Source of the DNA: Edaphovirga cremea
GTDB lineage: Bacteria; Pseudomonadota; Gammaproteobacteria; Enterobacterales; Enterobacteriaceae
NCBI RefSeq assembly: GCF_003332275.1
Contig: NZ_QOVA01000010.1
Location: 62,001-126,000, forward strand
Length of the DNA stretch: 64,000 bases
Direction of reading: 5' to 3'
A model generated the notes under the pieces. It saw only the letters and a program-made list of their open reading frames with translations. It made no database searches and was not told the origin of the DNA. This document shows, piece after piece, positions 47,811 to 57,293 of the stretch (within the stretch, counting starts at the first letter, position 1; every line of letters starts with the position of its first letter). The position numbers were made by a program, and so were the translations under genes.

Positions 47811-49599
47811 TTGCTTGCTCCTTATCCTTTTTGTCCTGAGCATCGGCTTCGCCGCCATAGATCCGTTTTGCCGGTGGCAGCGTAGTGATTTTCACGTCGC
47901 CATATTCAAGACGTGGTGCGCCATCGGGAGTCTGGAAAGCCAGGGTGTGCTTGAGGAAATTGACGTCATCACGCTCTGTACAACCCTCATCCAAACGCTG
48001 GTGGGCTCCGCGTGATTCCCTGCGGTTGAAGGCCGAATGCGCCATGCACTCTGCCACATTCAAGCCATGACCCAGTTCGATGGTGTAGAGCAGATCGGTA
48101 TTGAAAACGCTTGAGGTATCGGTGATTTTTACGCGTTTGAAGCGGTCTTTCAGTTCCGCCAGTTTATCTATGGTTTTTTGCATCAATTCTGGCGTGCGGT
48201 AGATACCGCAACCTTCTTCCATAGACAGCCCCATTTCGTCGCGAATGGCTCCCCAGTTTTCGTCGCCTTCCTGTTTCATCAGCGTCTGCAGGCGGTTTTC
48301 TACGTCACGCGCCTGTGCGTCCAACGCCGCCGCATTGGCCGGCTTCGCGGATTGCGCACGCAAGACTGCCTGTTCACCCGCCAGACGACCGAAGACCACC
48401 AGCTCTGCCAGAGAGTTGGAGCCCAGGCGATTCGCACCATGCAAACCGACAGATGAACACTCGCCCACGGCAAACAGTCCCGCAATTCGGGTTTCAGTCT
48501 CTGAATTGGTTTCGATGCCGCCCATGGTGTAGTGCGCCGTCGGGCGTACCGGAATCGGTTCTTTCACCGGGTCAACGCCGACATAGGCTTTCGCCAGTTC
48601 ACAGATAAACGGCAGACGTTCGAGCAGTTTTTTCTCACCCAGATGACGCAAGTCGAGATACACCACATCCCCACGTGGCGTAGGGACAGTGCGACCAGCG
48701 CGCCATTCGTGCCAGAATGCCTGGGATACTTTGTCTCGCGGACCCAGCTCCATGTATTTGTTTTTCGGCTCACCCAGTGGGGTTTCTGGCCCCATGCCGT
48801 AATCCTGCAGATAACGGTAGCCATCTTTGTTGACCATGATTCCGCCTTCACCGCGGCAACCTTCGGTCATGAGTATGCCTGAACCCGGCAGACCGGTCGG
48901 GTGATACTGGACAAACTCCATATCACGCAGAGGCAAACCGTGCTGCAACGCGATGCCCATGCCGTCACCCGTCACAATACCGCCGTTGGTGTTGTAACGG
49001 TAAACACGGCCCGCACCGCCAGTGGCCATAACCACGGCATTGGCACGGATCTGGATGCGGCGGCCTTCCATCATATTTATAGCGACCACGCCACGCACTT
49101 GTCCATCATCGACCAGGATATCCAGGACGAAGTGTTCATCGAAACGCTGTATCTGGGGATATTTGAGGGACGTTTGGAATAACGTGTGCAGAATATGGAA
49201 ACCCGTTTTATCGGCGGCGAACCAGGTGCGTTCAATTTTCATTCCACCAAAGCGACGGACGTTGACCCGCCCATCGGGTTTGCGGCTCCAGGGGCATCCC
49301 CACTGTTCAAGCTGGATCATCTCCTCGGGACAGTGACGCACGAAGTGGTCGACGACATCCTGTTCACATAACCAGTCGCCACCAGAAACGGTATCGTGGA
49401 AATGGGAAGAGAAGGAGTCATTATCCTGGGTTACTGCGGCGGATCCGCCCTCGGCAGCAACGGTATGACTGCGCATGGGATAGACTTTCGAGATTAGCGC
49501 GATCTTAAGCTGGGGATTGGCTTCTGCGGCGGCAATCGCCGCACGTAAACCCGCGCCTCCGGCCCCAACGATGGCGATATCGGCATTAAAAATTTGCAC
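47803..49599 (-). CDS. frdA: Fumarate reductase flavoprotein subunit
   Basis: The 598-residue protein has the FAD-binding [21 protein letters not shown] (read as [10 protein letters not shown] at about 11-20) and the covalent-FAD His in [13 protein letters not shown] (about 44). Catalytic elements are [27 protein letters not shown] (His about 355) and [12 protein letters not shown] (Arg about 390). It reduces fumarate to succinate in anaerobic respiration. The operon order is frdABCD as in E. coli, but its neighbours are dcuB and an AraC gene rather than ampC and epmA. It also serves as an in-window reference showing which catalytic residues the exported FAD reductase at 35551 lacks. Confidence 0.96.
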   Translation of the reverse strand: MQIFNADIAIVGAGGAGLRAAIAAAEANPQLKIALISKVYPMRSHTVAAEGGSAAVTQDNDSFSSHFHDTVSGGDWLCEQDVVDHFVRHCPEEMIQLEQWGCPWSRKPDGRVNVRRFGGMKIERTWFAADKTGFHILHTLFQTSLKYPQIQRFDEHFVLDILVDDGQVRGVVAINMMEGRRIQIRANAVVMATGGAGRVYRYNTNGGIVTGDGMGIALQHGLPLRDMEFVQYHPTGLPGSGILMTEGCRGEGGIMVNKDGYRYLQDYGMGPETPLGEPKNKYMELGPRDKVSQAFWHEWRAGRTVPTPRGDVVYLDLRHLGEKKLLERLPFICELAKAYVGVDPVKEPIPVRPTAHYTMGGIETNSETETRIAGLFAVGECSSVGLHGANRLGSNSLAELVVFGRLAGEQAVLRAQSAKPANAAALDAQARDVENRLQTLMKQEGDENWGAIRDEMGLSMEEGCGIYRTPELMQKTIDKLAELKDRFKRVKITDTSSVFNTDLLYTIELGHGLNVAECMAHSAFNRRESRGAHQRLDEGCTERDDVNFLKHTLAFQTPDGAPRLEYGDVKITTLPPAKRIYGGEADAQDKKDKEQANG

Positions 49600-50000
49600 T
49601 GCATTTCTCCTGTGTCAAATTTATAAAATTGCTCATTGTTTATAGTTCTGAACAAACAGTGATGTACAGATGAACAATGGAGGGATTGATACCGATATCA
49701 TGGACATTGCAGTTATTGTGATCACCGGCGCCCTTGCCATTGCTTCCATTTAAACAACTAAAGTAACTAAAATAATTAAAAAAACTAAAATAACAAAAAG
49801 CAGTAATTCCGCTTTACGCGTACCCGAGTAAAATAATCCTTCAGGGAATAATCAACAGTGAAGCAGATCAACTTTGATCGGCCTTTGCTGAATTAATTGT
49901 TGGTATTCCAACATGGCGCACTATAAAAATGAACGCGGATGCAATTAGGTAACAGCAGACCTATAAGTTGCCAACATTTCAAGGGAGGTAGCGGGAACGA
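49600..50000. other. frdA upstream region
   Basis: The region must contain the frd promoter. I see an A-rich stretch with repeated ACTAAA motifs (about 49755-49797), a GATCAA-CT-TTGATC palindrome (49866-49879) and no perfect FNR box. A 27-codon frame at 49670-49753 on the plus strand encodes a hydrophobic peptide ending MDIAVIVITGALAIASI, without a well-placed ribosome site; I do not call it a gene. Confidence 0.35.
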
Positions 50001-50870
50001 TTATCCCGCAGAACTGACAATAACCTGATGTTCTTTACGATATTTCAGCGGGGTTTTGCCCATCGTATTTTTAAATGAGCTGATAAAGTAAGTCGAAACA
50101 GAAAATCCTACTGCGCGAGCGATATCATGAATCGCCATTTCATTTTTCCGTAACAATTCACAAGCGTATCTAATGCGATAAGTCAGTAAATAATCGTGAA
50201 TCATTTCTCCGGTTTCCTGGTGGAAACGACGGGATATATAACTCTTCGATAAATTCAAATGTTCTGCCAATGCATCGAGACTGAATTTTTCCGCGTAGTG
50301 CTCCTCGATCCATTGCATGACTTTACCCGAGAGCCGATCATCGGCAACCTCATGATTAGCGTTACTTTCTGGCAGGAAGGTCAGTAGGTTCAAGATCAGG
50401 CACGCTATATTCTCAAGGCTATAGAGCCCCGAGGAGAAGATCTGTCCATAATGGGTAAAAACCGGATCGATGACATGGTGTATATCACTGAGATCATAAA
50501 CATAAGCTGGACTGTCACGATGACTTAACCGTTGGAGTTGGGCTTTGTGCTGGGGAAAATCACGCAGATAGGCCGCCACTGCCTTGTTGTCCAGATGGAT
50601 GATGGTTCGCCGATAGATCTCACTCTGGCTATCCTCGACCATGACCTTGTGCAATTTAAAAGGCGGGAAAATGAAAAGCCGACCGGGTCTCATCGTATAC
50701 TGCTGATTATCAACAATAATAACACCGTAACCGACTTCGACGTACAACATTTCCAGACACTGGTGCCAGTGATGATAACGCACTGAATTGGCAAACAGCC
50801 GACTAAAGGAGATCGCACTCTCTTGCAGGGAAACCAATTCCAAAAATTCGTTGGTAGGTGAGTTTGCCAT
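50001..50870 (-). CDS. AraC-family transcriptional regulator
   Basis: The 289-residue protein has an N-terminal cupin-like sensor domain (FANSVRYHHWHQCLEMLYVEVGYG, core HHWHQCLEMLYVE at about 33-45; MRPGRLFIFPP near 60). It ends in a typical AraC double helix-turn-helix: FSLDALAEHLNLSKSYISRRFH (about 197-218) and IHDIARAVGFSVSTYFISSFK (about 247-267). It diverges from the DUF2264-MFS-GH88 genes, so it most likely senses a sugar or uronate and controls them. Confidence 0.9.
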   Translation of the reverse strand: MANSPTNEFLELVSLQESAISFSRLFANSVRYHHWHQCLEMLYVEVGYGVIIVDNQQYTMRPGRLFIFPPFKLHKVMVEDSQSEIYRRTIIHLDNKAVAAYLRDFPQHKAQLQRLSHRDSPAYVYDLSDIHHVIDPVFTHYGQIFSSGLYSLENIACLILNLLTFLPESNANHEVADDRLSGKVMQWIEEHYAEKFSLDALAEHLNLSKSYISRRFHQETGEMIHDYLLTYRIRYACELLRKNEMAIHDIARAVGFSVSTYFISSFKNTMGKTPLKYRKEHQVIVSSAG

Positions 50871-51107
50871 AGGACAACAGAATTAAGTTTTTTATGATTT
50901 AATCACTAAATTAAACCACCATTTTATATTTTTGCAAACGGGGTTTCCTTAAAATAAGCGTAATGTGACGCAGTTAACATTTGAACATCTGCCCGTAAAG
51001 ATAACCTTTTGCCTAGCGAGATAGTGACATTTGATTTACCGAGCCTGACGTTGAGAATTTTCCCCCATGCAGCGGTGATTAAATACTTTCTGAATCAGAG
51101 GGATGTT

Positions 51108-52993
51108 ATGTTCCATGAAAAAATAATAAAAGAAAATCCTTTGTCCAGCCGCCAGGATATGGTCGATTGCCTGAATACCCTACTTTCAGCGCTGGATGAA
51201 CAGTTTACGGAAAACCAATCCGGTATTCTGCTTGGTCAGACCTGCGCCCATTACGGCCCTGATATTGCGCGAATGGAGGGCTTATCACGCGTGCTGTGGG
51301 GAATATTTCCTCTGCTTGCCTCTGGTGATAAAACACCCTACAGCGATAAATATCTCAATGCGATTCGTCAGGGTACCAATCCGGAACATCCTGAGTTTTG
51401 GGGAAATACCGGTCCCTATGACCAGCGCCTGGTAGAGATGGCGGTTTATGGTTTGGGACTGGCGCTCATGAAGGAGTCGCTGACCGAGTATTTCACGCCC
51501 GAAGAACTGCAGAATCTCTATCTTTGGCTCAATCAGATTACTGATGCTGAAATGCCAGACAGTAACTGGAACTATTTTGCCATAATTGTACAACTGGGAT
51601 TTAAACAGGCGGGTTTGCCCTGGGATCCTGAGGCCATTGAAAAAAGATTCGCCAAAATGGAAGCCTATTATCTGGATAATGGCTGGTATTCCGACGGCCC
51701 AGGTCGCCCAAAGGATTACTATATTTCCATGGCCTTCCACTATTATGGCTTAATCTACGCGACATTAATGGCCGAAGACGATCCACAGCGGTCGGGCGTA
51801 TTACGCCAACGCGCAATCGAATTTGCCGACAGTTTTATCCATATGTTTTCCGCAGATGGTGCGGCAATGCCTTTCGGTCGCAGCCTCATTTATCGCTTTG
51901 CCGAAGCCGCGTTCTGGAGCGCTGTCGCCTTTTCAGGTCTGGATATATTTTCGCAAGACGATTTTCCTACACAAGGTGACTTTCCTACACGAGGAGAAAT
52001 CAAGGGCATTATTTTACGGCACCTGCGTTGGTGGTTCAAACACCCTATTTTGGATCGTGATGGGATCCTGACAATTGGTTACACCTATCCCAATCTGGTT
52101 ATGGCAGAGGATTACAATTCACCCGGCTCCCCCTATTGGGCGTTTAAATTATTCCTTATTCTGGCGTTGCCAGAAAGTCATCCGTTCTGGCAATCAGAGG
52201 AAAAATCACTGCCTCGCCTGCCTAAAAAAAGGGTGATTCCGCAAGCGGCACAGATATTGGTGCGGGACAGTGAATCAAAACATGTTTATATGCTCACCTC
52301 CGGCCAATTGGAATTGAATAACTACGTTAATACCGAGGCAAAATATACAAAATTTGCGTACTCCAGCCTTTTCGGTTTTACCGTTGAGCGTGGCCGATTT
52401 GGTTTGAAACATGCGGCCTGCGATTCCATGCTGTTGCTTGCCGAACAGGATAATTATTACCGCGGTCGCCGGGAATGTACTGACGTACTGACTACTGACG
52501 AGTTTATCCGTTCCCATTGGTCACCCTGGTATGACGTGCATATTGTGACCTGGCTTATTCCCTGTGGGGATTGGCACATTCGCGTTCATCACATTGATAC
52601 AGCACGGGTATTGGATGCCGTAGAAGGCGGGTTTGCCGTCAAATATATCCCGGCAACCACCTTGTCTGCAATCAAACCGGCAGCAGTCACGTTCAGGCTG
52701 AAAATGGCTACTGCAAAATAGTGAACAGCGATATGGGGATCAGCCGGCAAGCGGACACGCTTATCACACCGCCCAACAGCAGTATTATGTTTGCTGAATG
52801 TGCTGCTATTCCGGTACTAACTACCCCCCTTGGGATTGGGGAGCATTGGCTATGCTGTGCGGTCTCAGCATCAGGGCCCGATCAACGAGATATTACCGAT
52901 CCCCCTGAAATCACTTTGCAGGACAACATCCTGTCTCTTTTCCATCGGGAACAGATGAAAAACATTACCCTCTCCATAGATTTATTATTTTAA
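51108..52993 (+). pseudogene. DUF2264 protein (uronate/polysaccharide-associated) with a 3' frameshift
   Basis: From the ATG at 51108 (GAGGG five bases upstream) a DUF2264 protein is read: GPDIARMEGLSRVLWGIFPLLAS, then FWGNTGPYDQRLVEMAVYGLGLAL, DSNWNYFAIIVQLGF and YYLDNGWYSDGPGRPKDYY, all typical. The frame stops at 52721, about 90 residues short. The missing C terminus continues in another frame (ENGYCKIVNSDMGISRQADT to LSIDLLF, ending 52993). The locus is 1886 bases, one short of 629 codons, and the shift lies in about 52685-52715. DUF2264 proteins have an alpha/alpha-barrel look and often lie beside polysaccharide lyases and glucuronyl hydrolases; their reaction is not established to my knowledge. 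A longer frame from 51009 has a TTG start and is not preferred. Confidence 0.8.
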
Positions 52994-53022
52994 CGCTTAT
53001 AAGAATCTTTCTCGGGGCCTAT

Positions 53023-54294
53023 ATGAAAAATATCACTGCTGCAAACAAGCTTAATTATTACAAAATCAGTACCTTTATATTTCTCTACTTTTTTACCTGG
53101 TCTGCCAGTATTGGTTTACTGGCAATCTGGCTGGGGCAGAAAACGGGCCTCAGCGGTGCCGTCATTGGTACCGTATTTGCAGTAAACGGGATTTTTTCGG
53201 TAATTCTTAAACCAATTTACGGTTACATCATGGATAAAAGCGGAATGAGCAAAAACCTGCTCTATTTCGTGGTCGCGATGTCCGCATTAATGGCGCCTTT
53301 CTTTATTTATGTTTATCAACCCTTATTGCTCAGCAATACGTTGGTGGGCATTATCGTCGGTGCCATTTATCTGAGCTTCGCCTGGTATGCGGGTGTAGCC
53401 GCCTGTGAATCTTATTCCGACCGTTACAGCCGCCTCAATAATATGGAATTCGGCCAGATACGCATGTGGGGATCTTTAGGCTGGGCCGTCGCCGCTTCGT
53501 TTTCAGGTGTATTGTTCAATCTTTCTCCTGCGTACAACTTTATTATGGGCAGCGTCGCGTCCGTTATTATGCTCATCGTATTGCTTAGCCTGAAAGTTGA
53601 TACGACGACGCAACAGGCCGGTGAAGTGTTATCAAAAGAGAAAATCGTTTTCGCCGATGTCATGAACCTGCTGAAAAACCGTAAATTCTGGGCGTTCTGC
53701 CTGTATGTTGCCGGTGTGGTCTGGATGATGTTTATCGCCGAACAGCAATTCTCCCGGTATTTCGTCACCTTCTTCAACGATGTGCAGCAGGGCAATGCGA
53801 TTTTCGGTTACCTCAGCACCGTGCAGTCAGGCACAGAATTCCTGATGTACATGGTGATCCCTTTCCTGGTGAACTACTTCGGTGCCAAGAGAAGCCTGAT
53901 ATTTGTTGGCCTGCTGGTTTCAGCCCGACTGATTGTTTCAGGTCTGTGCGAAAGCCATCTGTTAATTTCCGTTATCAAACCGCTTTACGGTCTGGAAATA
54001 TCGCTGCTGCTGGTGTCGGTCTTCAAATATATTGCCGAGCATTTCGATAAGCGCGTTAACTCCACCATGTATCTGTTGGGATATCAGGCCATGTTGTACG
54101 TCGGGAACGTCGTAATCTCTTCACCCGCAGGCTATCTCTATGACCGGATTGGCTTCGAAAACACCTACGTCATCATGGGCATCATCGCCCTGGTATTTAC
54201 CGTGATCTCCACCTTCACCCTTTCCGCCTGCCAAAGCCGTCGAGACGCCGGTAAAGGAGCGATGGCAGGTGAACGTGGCGCATTGAAAAACTGA
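53023..54294 (+). CDS. LacY/RafB-type oligosaccharide:H+ symporter (MFS)
   Basis: The 423-residue protein has twelve predicted membrane segments and the OHS-family look: YYKISTFIFLYFFTWSASIGLLAIWLGQ (first helix), KPIYGYIMDKSG (about 65-76; loop 2-3), NNMEFGQIRMWGSLGWAVAASF (about 138-159) and an acidic FIAEQQFSRYFV segment (about 235). The family imports lactose, raffinose and similar oligosaccharides with a proton. Between DUF2264 and GH88 genes it most likely imports unsaturated uronic-acid disaccharides. The start lies 29 bp after the DUF2264 locus. Confidence 0.88.
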   Translation: MKNITAANKLNYYKISTFIFLYFFTWSASIGLLAIWLGQKTGLSGAVIGTVFAVNGIFSVILKPIYGYIMDKSGMSKNLLYFVVAMSALMAPFFIYVYQPLLLSNTLVGIIVGAIYLSFAWYAGVAACESYSDRYSRLNNMEFGQIRMWGSLGWAVAASFSGVLFNLSPAYNFIMGSVASVIMLIVLLSLKVDTTTQQAGEVLSKEKIVFADVMNLLKNRKFWAFCLYVAGVVWMMFIAEQQFSRYFVTFFNDVQQGNAIFGYLSTVQSGTEFLMYMVIPFLVNYFGAKRSLIFVGLLVSARLIVSGLCESHLLISVIKPLYGLEISLLLVSVFKYIAEHFDKRVNSTMYLLGYQAMLYVGNVVISSPAGYLYDRIGFENTYVIMGIIALVFTVISTFTLSACQSRRDAGKGAMAGERGALKN

Positions 54295-54296
54295 TT

Positions 54297-55514
54297 ATGT
54301 TGAATTTTAAAGGGGAGAAAACCATGCTTAAGGCTATTGCCAACGAACCATTGCTGCCATTGACGCACAAACCCATTGACCGTATCCGGTTGCGTGAGGA
54401 ATTGCTGTCAGCGCGTCAGCGCGTTACCCAGTCTTTGGACCGCAATCTGGCTGATTTTGGTGACAAGTTTCCCGCAGAAACCTGCGTGAACGGCTATTAC
54501 CCACTGACCGACAATGTGGAATGGACCACCAGTTTTTGGACTGGTCAACTGTGGCTGGCCTGGGAAATGACCGGCGACGAGAAATACCGGCTCGCGGCAG
54601 AAAAACAGGTGCGCTCGTTCGGTCTGCGCATTGCCGGACGCTACGATACGCAAACCCACGATTTGGGCTTTCTCTACACGCTGTCCTGCGTGGCTGCCTG
54701 GCGTTTAACGGCCAACCATGAGGCGCGCGGTTTCTCCCTGCTGGCTGCCGAAGCCCTGCTGGAACGCTACCATCAGAAAGCCCATATCATTCAGGCGTGG
54801 GGAAATCTGAGCGATCCCGAACAGGCTGGCCGGATGATCATTGACTGCAACATGAATCTCCCCTTGCTCTACTGGGCCAGCGAGCAGACGGGTGAAAGCC
54901 GCTTCGCCGATGCAGCGCGTGCGCACGTGCTTCAGGCTGCCCGCTACCTGATTCGGGAAGATGCTTCCACGTACCATACCTACTATATGGACACCGTGAC
55001 CGGCGAGCCGCGTTACGGCAATACGCAGCAGGGTTACGCCGATGACTCATGCTGGTCGCGCGGACAGGCGTGGGGTATTTATGGTTTCCTGCTGAGCTAT
55101 ATCTACACCGGCGATAAAGAGATGATTGAGCTGTCCAAGCGGCTGGCGAATTATTTCCTCAACCGCTTGCCGGAAGATGACGTCTGCCATTGGGACCTGG
55201 CCCTGTTGGGAACCGATGCCCTGCGTGACAGTTCTTCTGCGGCCATCGCCGTGTGCGGTTTGCTCGAGCTGGTCAAGCATCTGCCCGCTACCGATCCTGA
55301 CCGCGAAATATATGAAGAAAGGGCGTTGTGCATAATGTCTTCGCTGACCGAAAACTATCTGGCGAAACCGGATGAACCGTGCAATGGCTTGCTCAAGCAT
55401 TCGGTTTATCATCTCGCCAGTGAAAAAGGCGTTGATGAATGCTGTAGCTGGGGAGACTATTTTTATGTTGAAGCCCTGGTTCGCATAACGCAAAGCTGGA
55501 AGCTGTACTGGTAA
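54297..55514 (+). CDS. GH88 unsaturated glucuronyl hydrolase
   Basis: The 405-residue frame begins at an ATG two bases after the transporter stop; a second ATG at 54324 has GGGGAG upstream and is the better start (396 residues). The protein shows the GH88 (alpha/alpha)6 pattern: EWTTSFWTGQLWLAWEMTGD (about 74-93), THDLGFLYTLS (about 121-131, first Asp), MIIDCNMNLPLL (about 180-191, second Asp) and DDSCWSRGQAWGIYGF (about 243-258). GH88 enzymes hydrate the double bond of unsaturated uronyl residues released by lyases from hyaluronan, chondroitin or similar chains. It completes the transport and hydrolysis cluster. No signal peptide is seen, so it acts in the cytoplasm. Confidence 0.88.
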   Translation: MLNFKGEKTMLKAIANEPLLPLTHKPIDRIRLREELLSARQRVTQSLDRNLADFGDKFPAETCVNGYYPLTDNVEWTTSFWTGQLWLAWEMTGDEKYRLAAEKQVRSFGLRIAGRYDTQTHDLGFLYTLSCVAAWRLTANHEARGFSLLAAEALLERYHQKAHIIQAWGNLSDPEQAGRMIIDCNMNLPLLYWASEQTGESRFADAARAHVLQAARYLIREDASTYHTYYMDTVTGEPRYGNTQQGYADDSCWSRGQAWGIYGFLLSYIYTGDKEMIELSKRLANYFLNRLPEDDVCHWDLALLGTDALRDSSSAAIAVCGLLELVKHLPATDPDREIYEERALCIMSSLTENYLAKPDEPCNGLLKHSVYHLASEKGVDECCSWGDYFYVEALVRITQSWKLYW

Positions 55515-55736
55515 TCCCTGACGACGGGATATGCACTGTTGCTCGTTTGGCGGTTCATATCCCCTTTCCGCTTTATAACCAGCTTCTCCTCCTTTTTGTT
55601 CTGTTCCCGCGATTTTTTCTCCTGATAGATTGATATCTCTTGAGCTTTTGATCCCATCTTCGGTTAGCCTGCTACTGTGAAATGCGATCAGACGCTGTAT
55701 TGTTCCCCGCAGAGGAATCGAGAATAAGGAGAAGTC

Positions 55737-57197
55737 ATGAGTAATAACGAATCCAGCACCCGTCTTACAGCCTCCCAGGCACTTGATCAATTGGAGACGC
55801 TTTATAACGGCGCAGTGGCAGCGTTACGGGAAGCCATCAAGGATTTCATCAATGATGGCACTCTGCCCGATGAAAAAAAACGTGTTGCGGGGCTCTTCAC
55901 TTATCCAGAATTGCGTGTGAGTTGGGATGGAACACCGCCAGCCAACCCCAGACCCCGGGCTTTTGGCCGCTTTACCCATTCTGGTAGTTACACCACCACC
56001 ATTACGCGCCCTGAATTATTCCGCCATTATCTGGAAGATCAATTGGCGCTGCTTGAGGGAGATTATTCCGCCGTTATCGAGGTGTCGCCTTCAACGTTGG
56101 AAATTCCGTTCCCCTATGTGATCGATGGTTCGGATCTGGCGCTCGATCGGTCAATGAGTGCCGGTATCGCCAAACATTTCCCCACCACCGAGCTTTCGCA
56201 AATCGGCGATGAGACTGCGGACGGACTATTTCATGCTGGCCATACCTTCCCCCTGTCGCATTTTGATGCGCTCAGGACCGACTTTTCCCTGGCGCGTCTG
56301 CGGCACTATACCGGCACGCCCGTAGAGCATTTTCAATCCTTCGTACTTTTCACCAATTACACCCGCTATGTCGATGAATTTGCGCGTTGGGCTTGCAGCC
56401 AGATTGCCGATCCCGAGAGTCCGTATGAGGCGCTTTCCTGTGCAGGCGGCATCTTTATTACTGCTGAAACACCCAATCCTGAGCAGGCGGTGTCGGATCT
56501 GGCCTGGAAAAATCATCAGATGCCTGCCTATCACCTGATTTCACGCGACGGTCGCGGGATCACGCTGGTCAATATTGGCGTCGGTCCGTCCAACGCCAAG
56601 ACGATCTGCGATCATCTCGCAGTATTGCGCCCCAATGCCTGGCTGATGATCGGCCATTGCGGTGGATTGCGTGAAAGTCAGTCAATTGGCGATTACGTGC
56701 TGGCCCATGCTTATCTTCGTGACGACCATGTGCTGGACTCCGTTTTACCGCCTGATATCCCGATCCCGAGCATCGCCGAAGTCCAGCGCGCACTCTATGA
56801 TGCAACCAAAATGGTCAGCGGTATGCCGGGCGAGGAAGTGAAACAACGCTTGCGTACCGGTACCGTTGTCACGACTGACGATCGTAATTGGGAGTTGCGC
56901 TACTCGGCCTCGGCACTGCGTTTCAACCTCAGCCGGGCGGTCGCCGTGGATATGGAAAGTGCGACCATTGCCGCACAGGGTTACCGCTTCCGGGTACCTT
57001 ATGGCACGCTGCTCTGCGTGTCGGATAAACCTTTGCACGGTGAAATCAAATTGCCTGGGCAGGCAAACCGTTTCTATGAAGGCGCGATCTCCGAGCACTT
57101 GCAGATTGGGATATGTGCCATAGATTTGCTGCGTGCCGAAGGCGATCGCCTGCATTCACGCAAATTACGCACGTTCAACGAACCGCCGTTCCGTTGA
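55737..57197 (+). CDS. amn: AMP nucleosidase
   Basis: The 486-residue protein is almost the same as E. coli Amn (484). It keeps AFGRFTHSGSYTTTITRPELF, VIDGSDLALDRSMSAG, the nucleoside-phosphorylase-like NIGVGPSNAKTICDHLAVLRP (read as VGPSNAKTICDHLAV), MIGHCGGLRESQ and AVDMESATIAAQGYRFR. It splits AMP into adenine and ribose 5-phosphate and so tunes adenylate pools. AAGGAG lies before the ATG, and a strong terminator follows the stop. Confidence 0.96.
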   Translation: MSNNESSTRLTASQALDQLETLYNGAVAALREAIKDFINDGTLPDEKKRVAGLFTYPELRVSWDGTPPANPRPRAFGRFTHSGSYTTTITRPELFRHYLEDQLALLEGDYSAVIEVSPSTLEIPFPYVIDGSDLALDRSMSAGIAKHFPTTELSQIGDETADGLFHAGHTFPLSHFDALRTDFSLARLRHYTGTPVEHFQSFVLFTNYTRYVDEFARWACSQIADPESPYEALSCAGGIFITAETPNPEQAVSDLAWKNHQMPAYHLISRDGRGITLVNIGVGPSNAKTICDHLAVLRPNAWLMIGHCGGLRESQSIGDYVLAHAYLRDDHVLDSVLPPDIPIPSIAEVQRALYDATKMVSGMPGEEVKQRLRTGTVVTTDDRNWELRYSASALRFNLSRAVAVDMESATIAAQGYRFRVPYGTLLCVSDKPLHGEIKLPGQANRFYEGAISEHLQIGICAIDLLRAEGDRLHSRKLRTFNEPPFR

Positions 57198-57230
57198 GTC
57201 ACTGACGGCCTGGGCGTTAACCTGAATGTG

Positions 57231-57267
57231 AAAGCCCGCTGACGTCGACGTCAGCGGGCTTTTTTTC
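57231..57267 (+). terminator. Intrinsic terminator after amn
   Basis: AAAGCCCGCTGACG (57231-57244) and CGTCAGCGGGCTTT (57249-57262) form a perfect 14-base stem with a TCGA loop, followed by a T run. The A run at its 5' side may also stop the convergent GlxA-type gene. Confidence 0.93.
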
Positions 57268-57293
57268 GTAAGGAATCGCGTACCCCCCGTTAT

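Noticed and set aside
49866..49879. GATCAA-CT-TTGATC as an FNR box for frdA
   Set aside because: The half sites are in the wrong order and spacing for TTGAT-N4-ATCAA, and it is about 270 bp from the frdA start.
52721..52993. A separate 90-residue gene between the DUF2264 and MFS genes
   Set aside because: Its start overlaps the premature stop and its sequence reads as the missing C terminus of DUF2264 in a shifted frame.
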